Positions 1-9,730 of a stretch of DNA of 64,000 bases are shown here, piece by piece. Source of the DNA: Pseudobutyrivibrio sp. YE44. GTDB taxonomy: Bacteria; Bacillota; Clostridia; Lachnospirales; Lachnospiraceae. The stretch covers positions 62,001 to 126,000 of the forward strand of contig NZ_FMXT01000001.1 of assembly GCF_900104335.1 (NCBI RefSeq). The letters run 5' to 3'. Below the pieces are notes generated by a model. It worked only from the letters and a program-made list of their open reading frames with translations. It made no database searches and was not told the DNA's origin. The translations under genes were made by a program, and so were the position numbers. The first letter of the stretch is position 1. Every line of letters begins with the position of its first letter.

Positions 1-1
1 G

Positions 2-304
<303 letters not shown>

Positions 305-336
305 TTCATTATTTTATTCCTATATTATATAGAAAG

Positions 337-373
337 AATCCCTAGGATATTGTTATCCTGGGGATTTTTTTTG
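337..373 (+). terminator. Intrinsic terminator after gdhA
   Basis: The arms AATCCC-TAGGAT and ATCCTG-GGGATT form a stem around the loop ATTGTT, followed by a run of T. It closes the gdhA transcript. Confidence 0.85.
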
Positions 374-438
374 TCGATATATTTTTAAAGGCGTTATTTT
401 TCGTCTCTTTTAAATTAAAATTGAGGGAATTTTTTGAA

Positions 439-513
439 TTTGGCAAAAACTTCCGATTTTTGGCAAAAACGGTTATAAAAATCTATTTAAAAATAATTTT
501 TACGTGCTACAAT
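439..513 (+). promoter_or_regulatory. Promoter region of the serine-rich protein gene with a 12-bp direct repeat
   Basis: TTTGGCAAAAAC occurs at 439-450 and again at 459-470, exactly 20 bp apart (about two helical turns), which suggests two operator half-sites on one face of DNA. Downstream, TGCTACAAT at 505-513 looks like an extended -10 element; no good -35 is visible 17 bp upstream. The gene starts at 575. The rest of 374-574 is AT-rich with nothing else recognisable. The operator role is inference. Confidence 0.4.
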
Positions 514-574
514 AACACTGGAACATGAAAAGTTACATATTTGATATAGATTTGAAAGTAATGAGGTAAAAGTA

Positions 575-3500
575 ATGTCGAAGAAAAAAGTAGAAAGTTT
601 ATTAAAAGGAGTTGCTATCACTGGTGCTACTGTTGGTGGCGCATCAGTTCTTGGTGATGCTAATTTAGCATACGCAGCTGAGCTTGGTGAAGAGCAAGCA
701 GCTGCAACAGCAGAAGGTGTAATTGAAGTGCAGGTTGAGGAGACTGCTCAGGAAGTAGTTGAGACAACTGTTCAAACTGTTCAGGAGGAGACAACACAGG
801 CTTCTTCTCAGGAGACAGCCCAGGAAGAGACAGAGAAGCAGACAGAAGAGATTGATTCTACAATCACAGCAGCAAGCGAATCTGCAAGTGATTCATCTGC
901 TACTCAGAATTCTGAGATGGCAGCTAATTCTGAAGCTGCTAGTGAGTCTGCAGCTACACAGACTTCTGAGATTATGTCAGAGTCTGCAGTTGCGTCTACA
1001 TCTATTTCAGCAGAGGATTCAGAGATTGCTTCAACATCTGAGTCCTCAAAGGAGTCACTCTCAGCAGAGGATTCTACAATTGCATCTACTTCTTCTTCAG
1101 CACGTGAATCATTAACATCAGAAAATGATGATATAGCTAGCACATCAACTTCAGAGTCAGAGAGACTTGCTTCAGAGTCAACAAGTCTTTCAACAGCTCT
1201 TTCAGAAGCTGAGAGTGCTTTTGAGTCTGCATCTAATTCTTTCTCAGAGGCAGGTCTTCAGGATGAATATCTTGAGAATTTGATTAAGGAAATCGAGAAG
1301 GCACAGGAAGAGCTTAAGGCTGCACAGGCCGAGGCCATTGCTAACGGAGAAAGCTTAAATCACACTGCATCTTCAAACAACTACTATGGATATGGTGATA
1401 AGCTTGCAAACCTTCTTATTCAGTATTCTTTCTATCAGGAAGGTTATGTTGGAGAAATTCTTTACAGTGATTGGGATAGCCATAGCTACAATACAAACAG
1501 TGTAAAGGTTACATATATTGATGCTGCTGGTGAAACAAAGTATGCATATTTTGATTATGTAACTGTAGATCAGGACGGTAATGCGTTAGTACCAGGACAG
1601 ACAACAGGCTGGGGACAGAATGATAACGCAAATATCGTTTCTGGAATTATGGTTGTTAAGAAGACTGTTGCTTATACAGATGGTAATGGAAATTCATTAA
1701 CATGGAAGTATGATACAGAAACTTTAGCAGACGGTACAGAGAAGACTGTATGTAAGTACTATATTAATGGTCTTGAGATTAGAGATGATACTTCAATCAC
1801 TATTAATGAGGATGGTACTTTCACAGCTTCATGGACCCAGCTTGGTTCAGATGGTCTTTCAGTAAGATCTGGATGTCATCATACATATGTTGGCAATGAT
1901 TGTACCTTATATAAGGATTTAGGATATTATTCAACTTTAGACTGCGATTGGAATAATACTTTCACAGGTATCTATAGAAACACAGCAAATTCAAACATTG
2001 GAGTTGTAAGTGTTAATGGAAGTGGTCAATCAGTATATGCAGATTTAGTTGATACACAGGGAAACACTGTAAGTCTTGTTACACAGGAGACAGCAGTTCA
2101 GGATAATAAGTGGTGCTGGCACATGGAGAAGTATACAGCTATCTCCATTGGTGGTAAGACCTTCTATTATGAGAGCTCAAATATTTCAAGAAACGCAGAT
2201 GGTACATATACACTTGTAGCATATGAAGATGCCCAGGGTTCAACTTATACAGCTCAGTATATTACACTGAAGGCAGCTACAGCATCTTCAGCGCAGTCAA
2301 TGACATTCAATCCTAGATTTGTAGCTAAGGATCATGAAGAGAGCGATATTTATTTCAATTACAACGGAGTTGCTCAGGATGGTAACTTTGGAGTAAAGGG
2401 ATACACATACTTCACAGAGGATGATTTTAATAAGGGTAAGGATGACTACCATGAGGCAAGAAGTGAGGTAACTTCACTTTCTACATCAGTAAGTGAGATT
2501 GCATCACAGTCTACAGCTTGGTCAGAGTCAGCATCTGAGTCAGCAGCAGTTTCAGAGTCTGCAGCTCAGTCAAGAAGCCAGTCATTATCAGAGTCAGCAC
2601 AGGGATCTGAGAGCCAGTCTCAGTTAAGAAGCCAGTCTATTTCTGAGAGTGCAGCTGCATCAGAAGCAGAGTCATTATCTAGATCACAGTCACTTAGTAC
2701 ATCAGCTTCTGCATCAGCTTCAATGAGCCAGAGCATTTCAGAGTCACTTAGTGCAAGTCTTTCACAGTATATGAGTGAGAGTATGTCGCTTAGCAATAGC
2801 ACATCTGTAAGTGCAAGTGAGTCTGCAAGTGTAAGTGCAAGCTTGTCAGCAAGTACATCAGCTTCTTCAAGTGCTTCTGCATCAGCAAGTGCAAGTACAA
2901 GTGCAAGCGCATCAGCTTCTGAGTCAGCAAGTACATCAGCAAGCCAGAGCACATCAGCATCTGAAAGTGCATCAACAAGCGCAAGTACATCAGCATCAGA
3001 AAGTGCATCAGAGTCTGCAAGCACAAGTGCCAGCACATCAGCATCAGAGTCTGCAAGCACAAGCGCAAGTACATCAGCATCTGAGAGTGCATCAGAGTCT
3101 GCATCAACAAGTGCCAGCACATCAGCATCAGAGAGTGCATCAACAAGCGCAAGCACATCAGCATCAGAGTCTGCAAGCACAAGCGCAAGTACATCAGCAT
3201 CAGAGAGTGCATCAACAAGTGCAAGCACATCAGCATCAGAGAGTGCATCAGAGTCTGCGTCAACAAGTGCAAGCACATCAGCATCAGAGTCTGCGTCAAC
3301 AAGTGCAAGCGCATCAGCATCTGAGTCAGCAAGCGCAAGTACATCAGCATCTGAAAGTGCATCAACAAGCGCAAGTACATCAGCATCTGAGAGTGCATCA
3401 GAGTCAGCAAGCACAAGTGCAAGTACATCAGCATCTGAGAGTGCATCAGAGTCTGCATCAACAAGTGCAAGTACATCAGCATCAGAGAGTGCAAGCACAA

Positions 3501-5851
3501 GCGCCAGCACATCAGCATCTGAAAGTGCATCAACAAGCGCAAGTACATCAGCATCAGAGAGTGCATCAACAAGCGCAAGCACATCAGCATCAGAGTCTGC
3601 AAGCACAAGCGCAAGTACATCAGCATCAGAGAGTGCATCAACAAGTGCAAGCACATCAGCATCAGAGAGTGCATCAGAGTCTGCGTCAACAAGTGCAAGC
3701 ACATCAGCATCTGAGTCTGCGTCAACAAGTGCAAGCACATCAGCATCAGAGTCTGCATCAACAAGCGCAAGCACATCAGCATCTGAGTCAGCAAGCATAA
3801 GTGCAAGTACAAGTGCATCAGAGTCTGCATCAATTAGTGCAAGTGAATCAACAAGTGCTAGTATTTCTGAGAGTATTAGAGAATCAGAATCTGCTAGTGC
3901 ATCAAATAGAATTAGTGAGTTGGAGAGCCTTTCAGCTTCAACAAGTGTTAGCTTGTCAGAGTCCGTAAGTGCAAGTACATCAGCTAGCATCAGCGCTTCT
4001 GAGTCAGCTTCAGTAAGTGCAAGTATAAGTGAATCAGCATTGGCAAGTGAGTCTGCATCAGCAAGCCAGAGTGCATCAGCATCAGAATCAGCCTCAGCAA
4101 GCGAGTCTGCATCAGTAAGCACAAGTGTATCAGAGTCTGCAAGTACTTCAGCAAGCACATCGGCAAGCCAGAGTGCATCTGCTTCTGAGAGCGCATCAAC
4201 AAGTGCATCAGCTAGTTCAAGTGCTTCAGCTTCTGAATCAACAAGTGCCTCAGAGTCAGCAAGTACATCAGCATCTGAGTCAGCTAGCACATCACTTAGC
4301 TTAAGTGAGTCACAGTCATTGAGTGAGTCAACAAGTGCAAGCATCTCAGCAAGCATTAGTGAATCTACCTCAGCAAGCACATCTACAAGAATTAGTGAGC
4401 TTGAGAGTATTTCAGAGTCATATAGCATTAGCCAGAGTGCATCATTAAGCGAGAGCACTTCTGCTAGCCTTAGCTTATCAGAGTCAGCTTCTGAGTCAGC
4501 AAGCTTATCAGAATCTGAGTCTACATCAGCAAGAATTAGTGAGCTTGAGAGCCTTTCAACATCTGTAAGTGTAAGCCAGTCTGAATCAGTAAGTGCAAGT
4601 ACATCAGCTAGCATTTCAGAGTCAGCATCAGTAAGTGCAAGCCTTTCAGCATCAGAGTCTGCTTCATTAAGTGAGAGCACTTCTGTATCTGAATCTGCAT
4701 CAACTAGACTTAGCGAGCTTGAGAGTCTTTCAACATCAGCTAGTGTAAGCCAGCTTGAGTCACTTAGTGCAAGCAACTCTGTATCAGAGTCTGCAAGCAC
4801 AAGCGCAAGCTTATCAGCTTCAACAAGTACATCACTTTCAGAGAGTATGTCACTTTCAGTAAGCTTGAGCCTTTCAGAGAGCATGAGTGCAAGCACATCA
4901 GCTTCAACAAGCTCTTCTGAGTCAACAAGTACAAGTGCATCAGAGTCAGCAAGTACAAGCGCCTCAGAATCAGCAAGTACAAGTGCATCAGAGTCAGCAA
5001 GTACAAGTGCATCAGAGTCAGCAAGTACAAGCGCCTCAGAATCAGCTAGTACAAGTGCATCAGAGTCAGCAAGTACAAGTGCATCAGAGTCAGCTAGTAC
5101 AAGTGCTTCAGAATCTGCAAGTACAAGCGCATCAGAGTCAGCAAGCACAAGTGCATCAGAGTCAGCAAGCACAAGTGCATCAGAGTCAGCAAGCACAAGT
5201 GCATCAGAGTCAGCTAGCACAAGTGCTTCAGAGTCAGCAAGTACATCAGCTAGCCAGAGTGCTTCTGAGTCTGCATCAACAAGCGAGAGCCTTTCAATAA
5301 GCGAGAGTCTTTCAACAAGCGAGAGTCTTTCAACATCAGAGAGCCTTTCAACAAGTGAGAGCCTTTCAACATCAGAAAGCCTTTCAACAAGTGAAAGCAT
5401 TTCAGCATCTGAGTCTGCTAGAGCAAGCCAGGCTGCTAACCATACAAGCAACGATGGAGACGGTTCTGGCGAAGGTACAACAACACCTTCATCAGCAAGC
5501 CAGACAAGCACACCTGCTAGCACAACTACTGAGACAACAACTGAAGCTACAGTAACAGAGAGCTTCAATGAGGTTGAGAATACAGGTAGAGCAGCTAGAA
5601 GAACATCCTTCAACGAAGTAGGTGCAAATACATCTATCGATGAAGCTCAGGTACCACTTGCAGTAGTTCTTGACGATGATCTTGATACAACAGTAATCGA
5701 GGATGAGGATACTCCACTTGGTATTGCTAAGTCAGGAGCAGGCGCAAGAGTATGGTGGTATTGGATTCTTATCATTATCAGCGCTATTTCTGGAAAGATT
5801 GCAAAGGATAAAAAGAATCAGAAGGAAAAAGCTATTAATAGTGAGGAATAA
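575..5851 (+). CDS. Very large serine-rich repeat surface protein (adhesin-like)
   Basis: This encodes a 1758-residue secreted, membrane-anchored protein. Residues 1-36 ([13 protein letters not shown]... to AYAAE) look like a signal peptide; the long glycine-rich KxYKxGKxW signal of streptococcal serine-rich adhesins is not seen. Residues about 40-230 are Ser/Thr/Glu-rich, about 235-265 could be a short coiled coil, and about 280-630 is a non-repetitive Tyr/Asn/Gly-rich region that may be the binding domain. From about residue 640 to 1610 the sequence is almost entirely alternating serine ([11 protein letters not shown] type). The C-terminus has a Thr-rich linker, an acidic stretch ending [12 protein letters not shown], a short hydrophobic segment [14 protein letters not shown] and a basic tail. 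There is no LPXTG sortase motif. GAGG at 563-566 supports this start. Downstream lie an Asp2 homologue and membrane proteins, so O-glycosylation of the serine repeats is likely but inferred. Confidence 0.85.
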   Translation: MSKKKVESLLKGVAITGATVGGASVLGDANLAYAAELGEEQAAATAEGVIEVQVEETAQEVVETTVQTVQEETTQASSQETAQEETEKQTEEIDSTITAASESASDSSATQNSEMAANSEAASESAATQTSEIMSESAVASTSISAEDSEIASTSESSKESLSAEDSTIASTSSSARESLTSENDDIASTSTSESERLASESTSLSTALSEAESAFESASNSFSEAGLQDEYLENLIKEIEKAQEELKAAQAEAIANGESLNHTASSNNYYGYGDKLANLLIQYSFYQEGYVGEILYSDWDSHSYNTNSVKVTYIDAAGETKYAYFDYVTVDQDGNALVPGQTTGWGQNDNANIVSGIMVVKKTVAYTDGNGNSLTWKYDTETLADGTEKTVCKYYINGLEIRDDTSITINEDGTFTASWTQLGSDGLSVRSGCHHTYVGNDCTLYKDLGYYSTLDCDWNNTFTGIYRNTANSNIGVVSVNGSGQSVYADLVDTQGNTVSLVTQETAVQDNKWCWHMEKYTAISIGGKTFYYESSNISRNADGTYTLVAYEDAQGSTYTAQYITLKAATASSAQSMTFNPRFVAKDHEESDIYFNYNGVAQDGNFGVKGYTYFTEDDFNKGKDDYHEARSEVTSLSTSVSEIASQSTAWSESASESAAVSESAAQSRSQSLSESAQGSESQSQLRSQSISESAAASEAESLSRSQSLSTSASASASMSQSISESLSASLSQYMSESMSLSNSTSVSASESASVSASLSASTSASSSASASASASTSASASASESASTSASQSTSASESASTSASTSASESASESASTSASTSASESASTSASTSASESASESASTSASTSASESASTSASTSASESASTSASTSASESASTSASTSASESASESASTSASTSASESASTSASASASESASASTSASESASTSASTSASESASESASTSASTSASESASESASTSASTSASESASTSASTSASESASTSASTSASESASTSASTSASESASTSASTSASESASTSASTSASESASESASTSASTSASESASTSASTSASESASTSASTSASESASISASTSASESASISASESTSASISESIRESESASASNRISELESLSASTSVSLSESVSASTSASISASESASVSASISESALASESASASQSASASESASASESASVSTSVSESASTSASTSASQSASASESASTSASASSSASASESTSASESASTSASESASTSLSLSESQSLSESTSASISASISESTSASTSTRISELESISESYSISQSASLSESTSASLSLSESASESASLSESESTSARISELESLSTSVSVSQSESVSASTSASISESASVSASLSASESASLSESTSVSESASTRLSELESLSTSASVSQLESLSASNSVSESASTSASLSASTSTSLSESMSLSVSLSLSESMSASTSASTSSSESTSTSASESASTSASESASTSASESASTSASESASTSASESASTSASESASTSASESASTSASESASTSASESASTSASESASTSASESASTSASESASTSASESASTSASQSASESASTSESLSISESLSTSESLSTSESLSTSESLSTSESLSTSESISASESARASQAANHTSNDGDGSGEGTTTPSSASQTSTPASTTTETTTEATVTESFNEVENTGRAARRTSFNEVGANTSIDEAQVPLAVVLDDDLDTTVIEDEDTPLGIAKSGAGARVWWYWILIIISAISGKIAKDKKNQKEKAINSEE
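2467..5415 (+). repeat. Serine-repeat coding region (S-x-S-x tandem array)
   Basis: About 2.9 kb of degenerate tandem sequence within the surface protein gene. The basic unit is S-A-S-[EST], written with shuffled serine codons (TCA, TCT, AGT, AGC), so the protein is far more repetitive than the DNA. The array is interrupted at about residues 1111, 1272, 1320 and 1379 by the non-serine motif R-[IL]-SELES. The last part, 4920-5250, is a more regular array of SASTSASE units. Array length is likely to vary between strains and to be hard to assemble. Confidence 0.9.
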
Positions 5852-5894
5852 TTCACAAAAGTTAGTAGATTGTAATTAATTTATTATCTATAAT

Positions 5895-5938
5895 AAGGGA
5901 GTAGGAAGCATAAAGCTAACTGCTCCCTTTGTGTTTTT
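5895..5938 (+). terminator. Intrinsic terminator after the serine-rich protein gene
   Basis: AAGGGAGTAG and CTGCTCCCTT form a stem followed by TTTGTGTTTTT. It separates the surface protein transcript from the next three genes. Confidence 0.65.
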
Positions 5939-6051
5939 AGACTTGCTTAGTTTATCTAGAATATAGAATGATAACAGAATGGTCATACATTTTAGAAACT
6001 TTGGTGCTATCATTATAAGATAGAGGAATAAGTGAACTTTGGGGGTAAATC

Positions 6052-7083
6052 ATGAACAAGAAGTTAAAAACCACGTTAGAGTTGTTGGCAGTATTGGCTA
6101 TAACAATTATTATTGCGCTTTCTAGTCCGTTCAATCCTTGGATCACTGGTGCAGAGGATACCTTGACTCAGGTGCAGCATGATATACTTGATATAGCACA
6201 TTCAGTCAGAGATGGATACTTAGCCTATGTGGAACTGGATGGTCATTATGGACCAGTGTTATATGAGTTTTATGGTTTAGGATATTTGTTGACAGAAACT
6301 CATATTGTTCACTTCATAATGGAAACAGTTGTAGTATTTTTTTCGGTATTGTTTGTTTACAAAACTAGCAAGCTATATACCTCTGAAATATTTGCACTGT
6401 TATGCACTATAGTGATGACAGTTTTCTCTTGGGGTGCTCTTACACATGCAGGAGCAGAGGAATTATTATTCTTCCTGTTATCATTAACTTGCTATCATGT
6501 GGCAAGACAATTGAAATTTGGATTTTTATCATATCATACATACTTATTAGCTATAGATTTTGGTCTTGTTTTTTTCCTTCAGCCAGGTTATTCCATTTTA
6601 TGGATTATCCTCTTTGTATTCTTCGCTATTAAGATTAAGCTTGATGGGCTTGAGGGAAAGGAGTACAGAGCCTACTACATTTCTCTATTAGAGGGACTTA
6701 TTACTGTAAGTATTCCTATGGGACTATATCTTTGGTATTTCAAAAATGCTAGAGCTTTCGTGGACAAGGTTGTAATTTACAATTTGAAAAATCTTGGTGG
6801 CTTTGGTCAGGGGCTTGGAATAGTTGCATTTACTCCTTGGATTCTCTTTGCAGCAGTTCTTATTGTTGTGATTATTATTAAGGCTGTAGGTGGAGATAAA
6901 GTTAAGGATTTATGTTGTTGGCTTGGATTTATAGTGGCTGCTATTTTGGTATTTTCACTTCAGGCTGACAAGGTCGATACCATGGTTCAGCTGTCAAAGG
7001 CACTTTATGTGATTCCTTTTGCAGCAGCATTTTCATTGTTAGATAAACCTCTGGGATTGAAACCAGAGGAAAGAAAATATTAA
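6052..7083 (+). CDS. Multi-pass membrane protein, probable GT-C-type glycosyltransferase
   Basis: This 343-residue integral membrane protein has about eight or nine hydrophobic segments. After the first segment there is an extracytoplasmic loop with D-x-L near residue 36 and then DGYLAYVELDGHYGPVLYEF. That loop resembles the G-x-x-P-Y-x-D...H-x-GP-x-x-Y signature of GT-C (PMT/ArnT-like) lipid-linked-sugar glycosyltransferases, which is the basis for the call. GGGGG upstream supports the ATG at 6052. It lies between the serine-rich protein gene and the asp2 homologue, so a role in sugar addition to the surface protein is plausible. The family call is an inference from one loop pattern plus topology. 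It could instead be an unrelated membrane protein. Confidence 0.5.
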   Translation: MNKKLKTTLELLAVLAITIIIALSSPFNPWITGAEDTLTQVQHDILDIAHSVRDGYLAYVELDGHYGPVLYEFYGLGYLLTETHIVHFIMETVVVFFSVLFVYKTSKLYTSEIFALLCTIVMTVFSWGALTHAGAEELLFFLLSLTCYHVARQLKFGFLSYHTYLLAIDFGLVFFLQPGYSILWIILFVFFAIKIKLDGLEGKEYRAYYISLLEGLITVSIPMGLYLWYFKNARAFVDKVVIYNLKNLGGFGQGLGIVAFTPWILFAAVLIVVIIIKAVGGDKVKDLCCWLGFIVAAILVFSLQADKVDTMVQLSKALYVIPFAAAFSLLDKPLGLKPEERKY

Positions 7084-7120
7084 TGTAGCTTTTTGTTGAA
7101 GAATCTATATGTAGAAAACT

Positions 7121-8617
7121 ATGGATAAAATTAGAATTTTACAGATTGGAAAAGAAAGCTGGCAAGGCAAATATAAGCTTCCCGATAGGGTGAAGCTTAT
7201 TTTTGCTTGTGACAAAATTGAATTAAAGAAAGAAATATACGAGATAGTTGTGCTAGAGCGAAACATCACCGAGATGGAGTATGCAGCAGTAAGAAAAATG
7301 TCCATGGCCTACTGCTTTTTTGTGGTGGATAATTTTGAGGTTGATAGAGTTACAAAAAAGCTGTTTGAACAGAAAATGGGAAAGATAATCCCAGCCTATG
7401 GCATTCAGAATTTTATTGATAATGAAGTTAAAAAATATTTTCCAAAGCCTTATGGTGAAAAGTTTAGACCAGAATCTCTAGGAATAGCCCAAGGGTTCAA
7501 GGGCAGCATTAAATGGTACGGTCAATATAGCGTTACTCTTGAGGGGGAGTATGGTGAAGGCTTTAATCAGATAGCCTTTTGGAGAGGTAATATTCCAATT
7601 GAAGAGGAACAAGGAATAGAGTTTTGGCTTGAGTATAAGAAGGAGCCTGGCATAGAAATAGCTCTTGAGATAAAGCAGTTCGTTTCTGGAAGCTTGGCTG
7701 ATGTCAGTGATAGCTGGAGCTTTTCTGAACAGGATCTTTTAAAACCAGTATTGATAGAGGGAAGAAACGGTGCTGGAACAATCTTTTGTGAGCTTAAAGC
7801 AAAGGGAAGAGGGCGACTTGATATAATTGGCCTTCATGACAGAATATCTCGATGGGATCAGGGCATCTTTATGGTTGGTGGTGAAAGATTTGTAACCAAA
7901 GACCGCGAGGAAATATTTGCCTACTTTGATCCAGGTGATATGAAGCCACCAATGGCAGTGTACTTTTCTGGATATAAGACAATGGAAGGCTTTGAAGGAT
8001 ATTACATGATGAAGAAAATGGGCTGCCCATTCCTTCTTATTGCAGAGCAAAGATTCCAGGGCGGTGGCTTTTACATGGGCAACACCGAATATGAAAAGCT
8101 GATGGTTTCGGTAATAACTCATTATTTGAATCGTCTTGGCTTTTATTCGGATCAGCTTATACTATCAGGAATTTCCATGGGCACAATTGGGTCTATGTAT
8201 TATGGCTGCGACCTAAAGCCTCATGCATTAATTCTTGGAAAACCTCTTGCCAGCCTAGGAGATATAGCTGCCAACGAAAGGCTTAGACGTCCTGGAGGCT
8301 TCCCAACCTCATTAGATCTGCTTAGATATCACGGTGGTGGAATGGATCAGGAGGCTGTAGATAATCTGAATGACAGATTTTGGACGAAGCTAAGAGCTAC
8401 AGATTTTAGTCATACGAAGTTTATAGTTTCATATATGTACGAGGATGATTATGATGATACAGCCTATGACAAACTACTTTCAGAATTAAATTCCGTAGGT
8501 GTTCAGGTGTATGGCAAAGGTCTTCATGGTCGTCACAATGATAATTCGGCTGGTATTGGCGCATGGTTCAAGGGCCAATACGAACGTGTCCTTCAGGATG
8601 ACTTTGAAAGAGGATAG
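7121..8617 (+). CDS. asp2: Accessory Sec system protein Asp2 homologue (SGNH/alpha-beta-hydrolase-like acetyltransferase)
   Basis: This 498-residue soluble protein matches the Asp2 family closely from memory of the streptococcal proteins. It begins IRILQIGKESW. It has the Asp2 core FDPGDMKPPMAVYFSGYKT, then EGFEGYYMMKKMGCPFLLI, the nucleophile motif LSGISMGTIG with Ser352, the block PGGFPTSLDL, an acidic cluster YEDDYDD at 440-446 and GRHNDN with His472. Ser, acid and His are in the order and spacing expected for the Asp2 catalytic triad. In streptococci, Asp2 acetylates sugars on serine-rich adhesins and takes part in their export with SecA2, SecY2, Asp1 and Asp3. None of those partners is encoded within this window. 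It sits 37 bp after a membrane protein gene and 42 bp before another, probably one operon serving the serine-rich protein. Confidence 0.88.
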   Translation: MDKIRILQIGKESWQGKYKLPDRVKLIFACDKIELKKEIYEIVVLERNITEMEYAAVRKMSMAYCFFVVDNFEVDRVTKKLFEQKMGKIIPAYGIQNFIDNEVKKYFPKPYGEKFRPESLGIAQGFKGSIKWYGQYSVTLEGEYGEGFNQIAFWRGNIPIEEEQGIEFWLEYKKEPGIEIALEIKQFVSGSLADVSDSWSFSEQDLLKPVLIEGRNGAGTIFCELKAKGRGRLDIIGLHDRISRWDQGIFMVGGERFVTKDREEIFAYFDPGDMKPPMAVYFSGYKTMEGFEGYYMMKKMGCPFLLIAEQRFQGGGFYMGNTEYEKLMVSVITHYLNRLGFYSDQLILSGISMGTIGSMYYGCDLKPHALILGKPLASLGDIAANERLRRPGGFPTSLDLLRYHGGGMDQEAVDNLNDRFWTKLRATDFSHTKFIVSYMYEDDYDDTAYDKLLSELNSVGVQVYGKGLHGRHNDNSAGIGAWFKGQYERVLQDDFERG

Positions 8618-8659
8618 GTGTATAATGGCCCCTGTAGAAAAAAATACAGGAGTAACATT

Positions 8660-9679
8660 ATGAATACTTATTCTGATTATGTTGACCATTATTTCCAAAT
8701 GCCACAGTTTATTATCTTCCTTGTGTTGGCTATGGTTTTGATGGGGATTGTGTTTTTTGTTTTTTATCTTTATGCAAAGAAAACAAACAAAACTGAAGAA
8801 AAGCTGGAGCATGAATTCTATTATTTATCTGAACGCTTTTATGAGCTGATTTTCTCAGGCGGTTCAATTATAGGATTTATGGCTGCCTATTATTTGATTA
8901 ATCGATTTGTGACAACTGGAAGCTTCAAGGTATTCTGGGATGATTACAAAGATTACTTGCTGTTGCTATTCATGGTCATTTCTATTTTGGTGAATAGCTT
9001 CCTTGATCATTTCGTTATTAGGATAAAGCATCTTGATGATGAGGCTATGGCTTCTATCAGACTTACAGGTATGCTTTATATGATTATTATTTTTTGTTAC
9101 ATAAAGTTCATCTACGAAGATAATAATTATGATATGTTCATTGCCTATTTCCTTACATTGATGATCGGTCGATTCGTTTACTTTGATGCAAGCTTCATTG
9201 ATTTTTTGAAGTGTATTAAGAGAGCTGCAGCAAATATACCTATGATGATTATGGCACTTGCTTATCTTGGCATCATGTGTCTATACGGCTATTCAAATGA
9301 CTATCTGTTGAAGCATAATGGTGTAATCACAAACATTTTCTTTACTCACCTGTTTATGATAGTTGCAATGTTTGTAACTCACTTTATTGCTTATGGAATT
9401 GTGAAGAAAGCAGCTGGCTCAAAGTCAAAGAAGGCTGTTGCAGGGGAAGTATCAAGACAGAAATCTAGACTTACCAGGGAAGAGCGTAGAGAAAGAAGAG
9501 AACAAAGAACTAGAGAAGCAGAGTATTATGAAGAGTTACAGATGCCAGAAAATATAAAAGTCAGAACATCAAGAAATCCTAGAAGAACAAGACCAGAAAG
9601 AGTGAGTAGTACTATAGATATGAGAGTAAAGGCCACAGAGGAAGTGGATATTTCTATTCAGGATTTGACAGATTTATAG
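8660..9679 (+). CDS. Multi-pass membrane protein of unknown function with a basic C-terminal tail
   Basis: I do not recognise the family. The start ATG at 8660 (MNTYSDYVDHYF) is preceded by AGGAG and is preferred to an upstream in-frame start at 8618. The product is about 339 residues with roughly seven hydrophobic segments between residues 10 and 250. A cytoplasmic tail of some 80 residues follows, very rich in Arg, Lys and Glu (for example LTREERRERREQRTREAEYY). It follows asp2 by 42 bp and is followed by a terminator, so it is the last gene of the surface-protein-associated operon. By position it could be a dedicated membrane partner in export or modification of the serine-rich protein, but nothing in the sequence shows this. 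Confidence 0.75.
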   Translation: MNTYSDYVDHYFQMPQFIIFLVLAMVLMGIVFFVFYLYAKKTNKTEEKLEHEFYYLSERFYELIFSGGSIIGFMAAYYLINRFVTTGSFKVFWDDYKDYLLLLFMVISILVNSFLDHFVIRIKHLDDEAMASIRLTGMLYMIIIFCYIKFIYEDNNYDMFIAYFLTLMIGRFVYFDASFIDFLKCIKRAAANIPMMIMALAYLGIMCLYGYSNDYLLKHNGVITNIFFTHLFMIVAMFVTHFIAYGIVKKAAGSKSKKAVAGEVSRQKSRLTREERRERREQRTREAEYYEELQMPENIKVRTSRNPRRTRPERVSSTIDMRVKATEEVDISIQDLTDL

Positions 9680-9686
9680 CATAGTA

Positions 9687-9726
9687 AAGCGGATGAAGAA
9701 ATTCTTCATCCGCTTATTGTTTTTTA
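9687..9726. terminator. Bidirectional terminator between convergent genes
   Basis: AAGCGGATGAAGAA and TTCTTCATCCGCTT form a near-perfect inverted repeat at 9687-9715 with T-rich sequence on the plus side and A-rich sequence on the minus side. It lies between two genes that converge. Confidence 0.85.
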
Positions 9727-9730
9727 CTGT

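Noticed and set aside
439-470. Sigma-54 type promoter suggested by the TTGGCA repeats
   Set aside because: The spacing and the second half do not match TGGCAC-N5-TTGCA; a direct repeat operator fits better.
2700-5300. A CRISPR-like array of short repeats
   Set aside because: The repeats are codons of a continuous reading frame with no unique spacers and no cas genes near.
2620-5613. A 997-codon open frame on the minus strand opposite the serine-rich gene
   Set aside because: It is the mirror of the serine codon repeats (stop codons are rare in the complement of TCA/AGT-type arrays), has no start signal and gives a meaningless [15 protein letters not shown] repeat.
8618-8659. Start of the membrane protein gene at 8618
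   Set aside because: No ribosome site; the ATG at 8660 has AGGAG and a sensible N-terminus.
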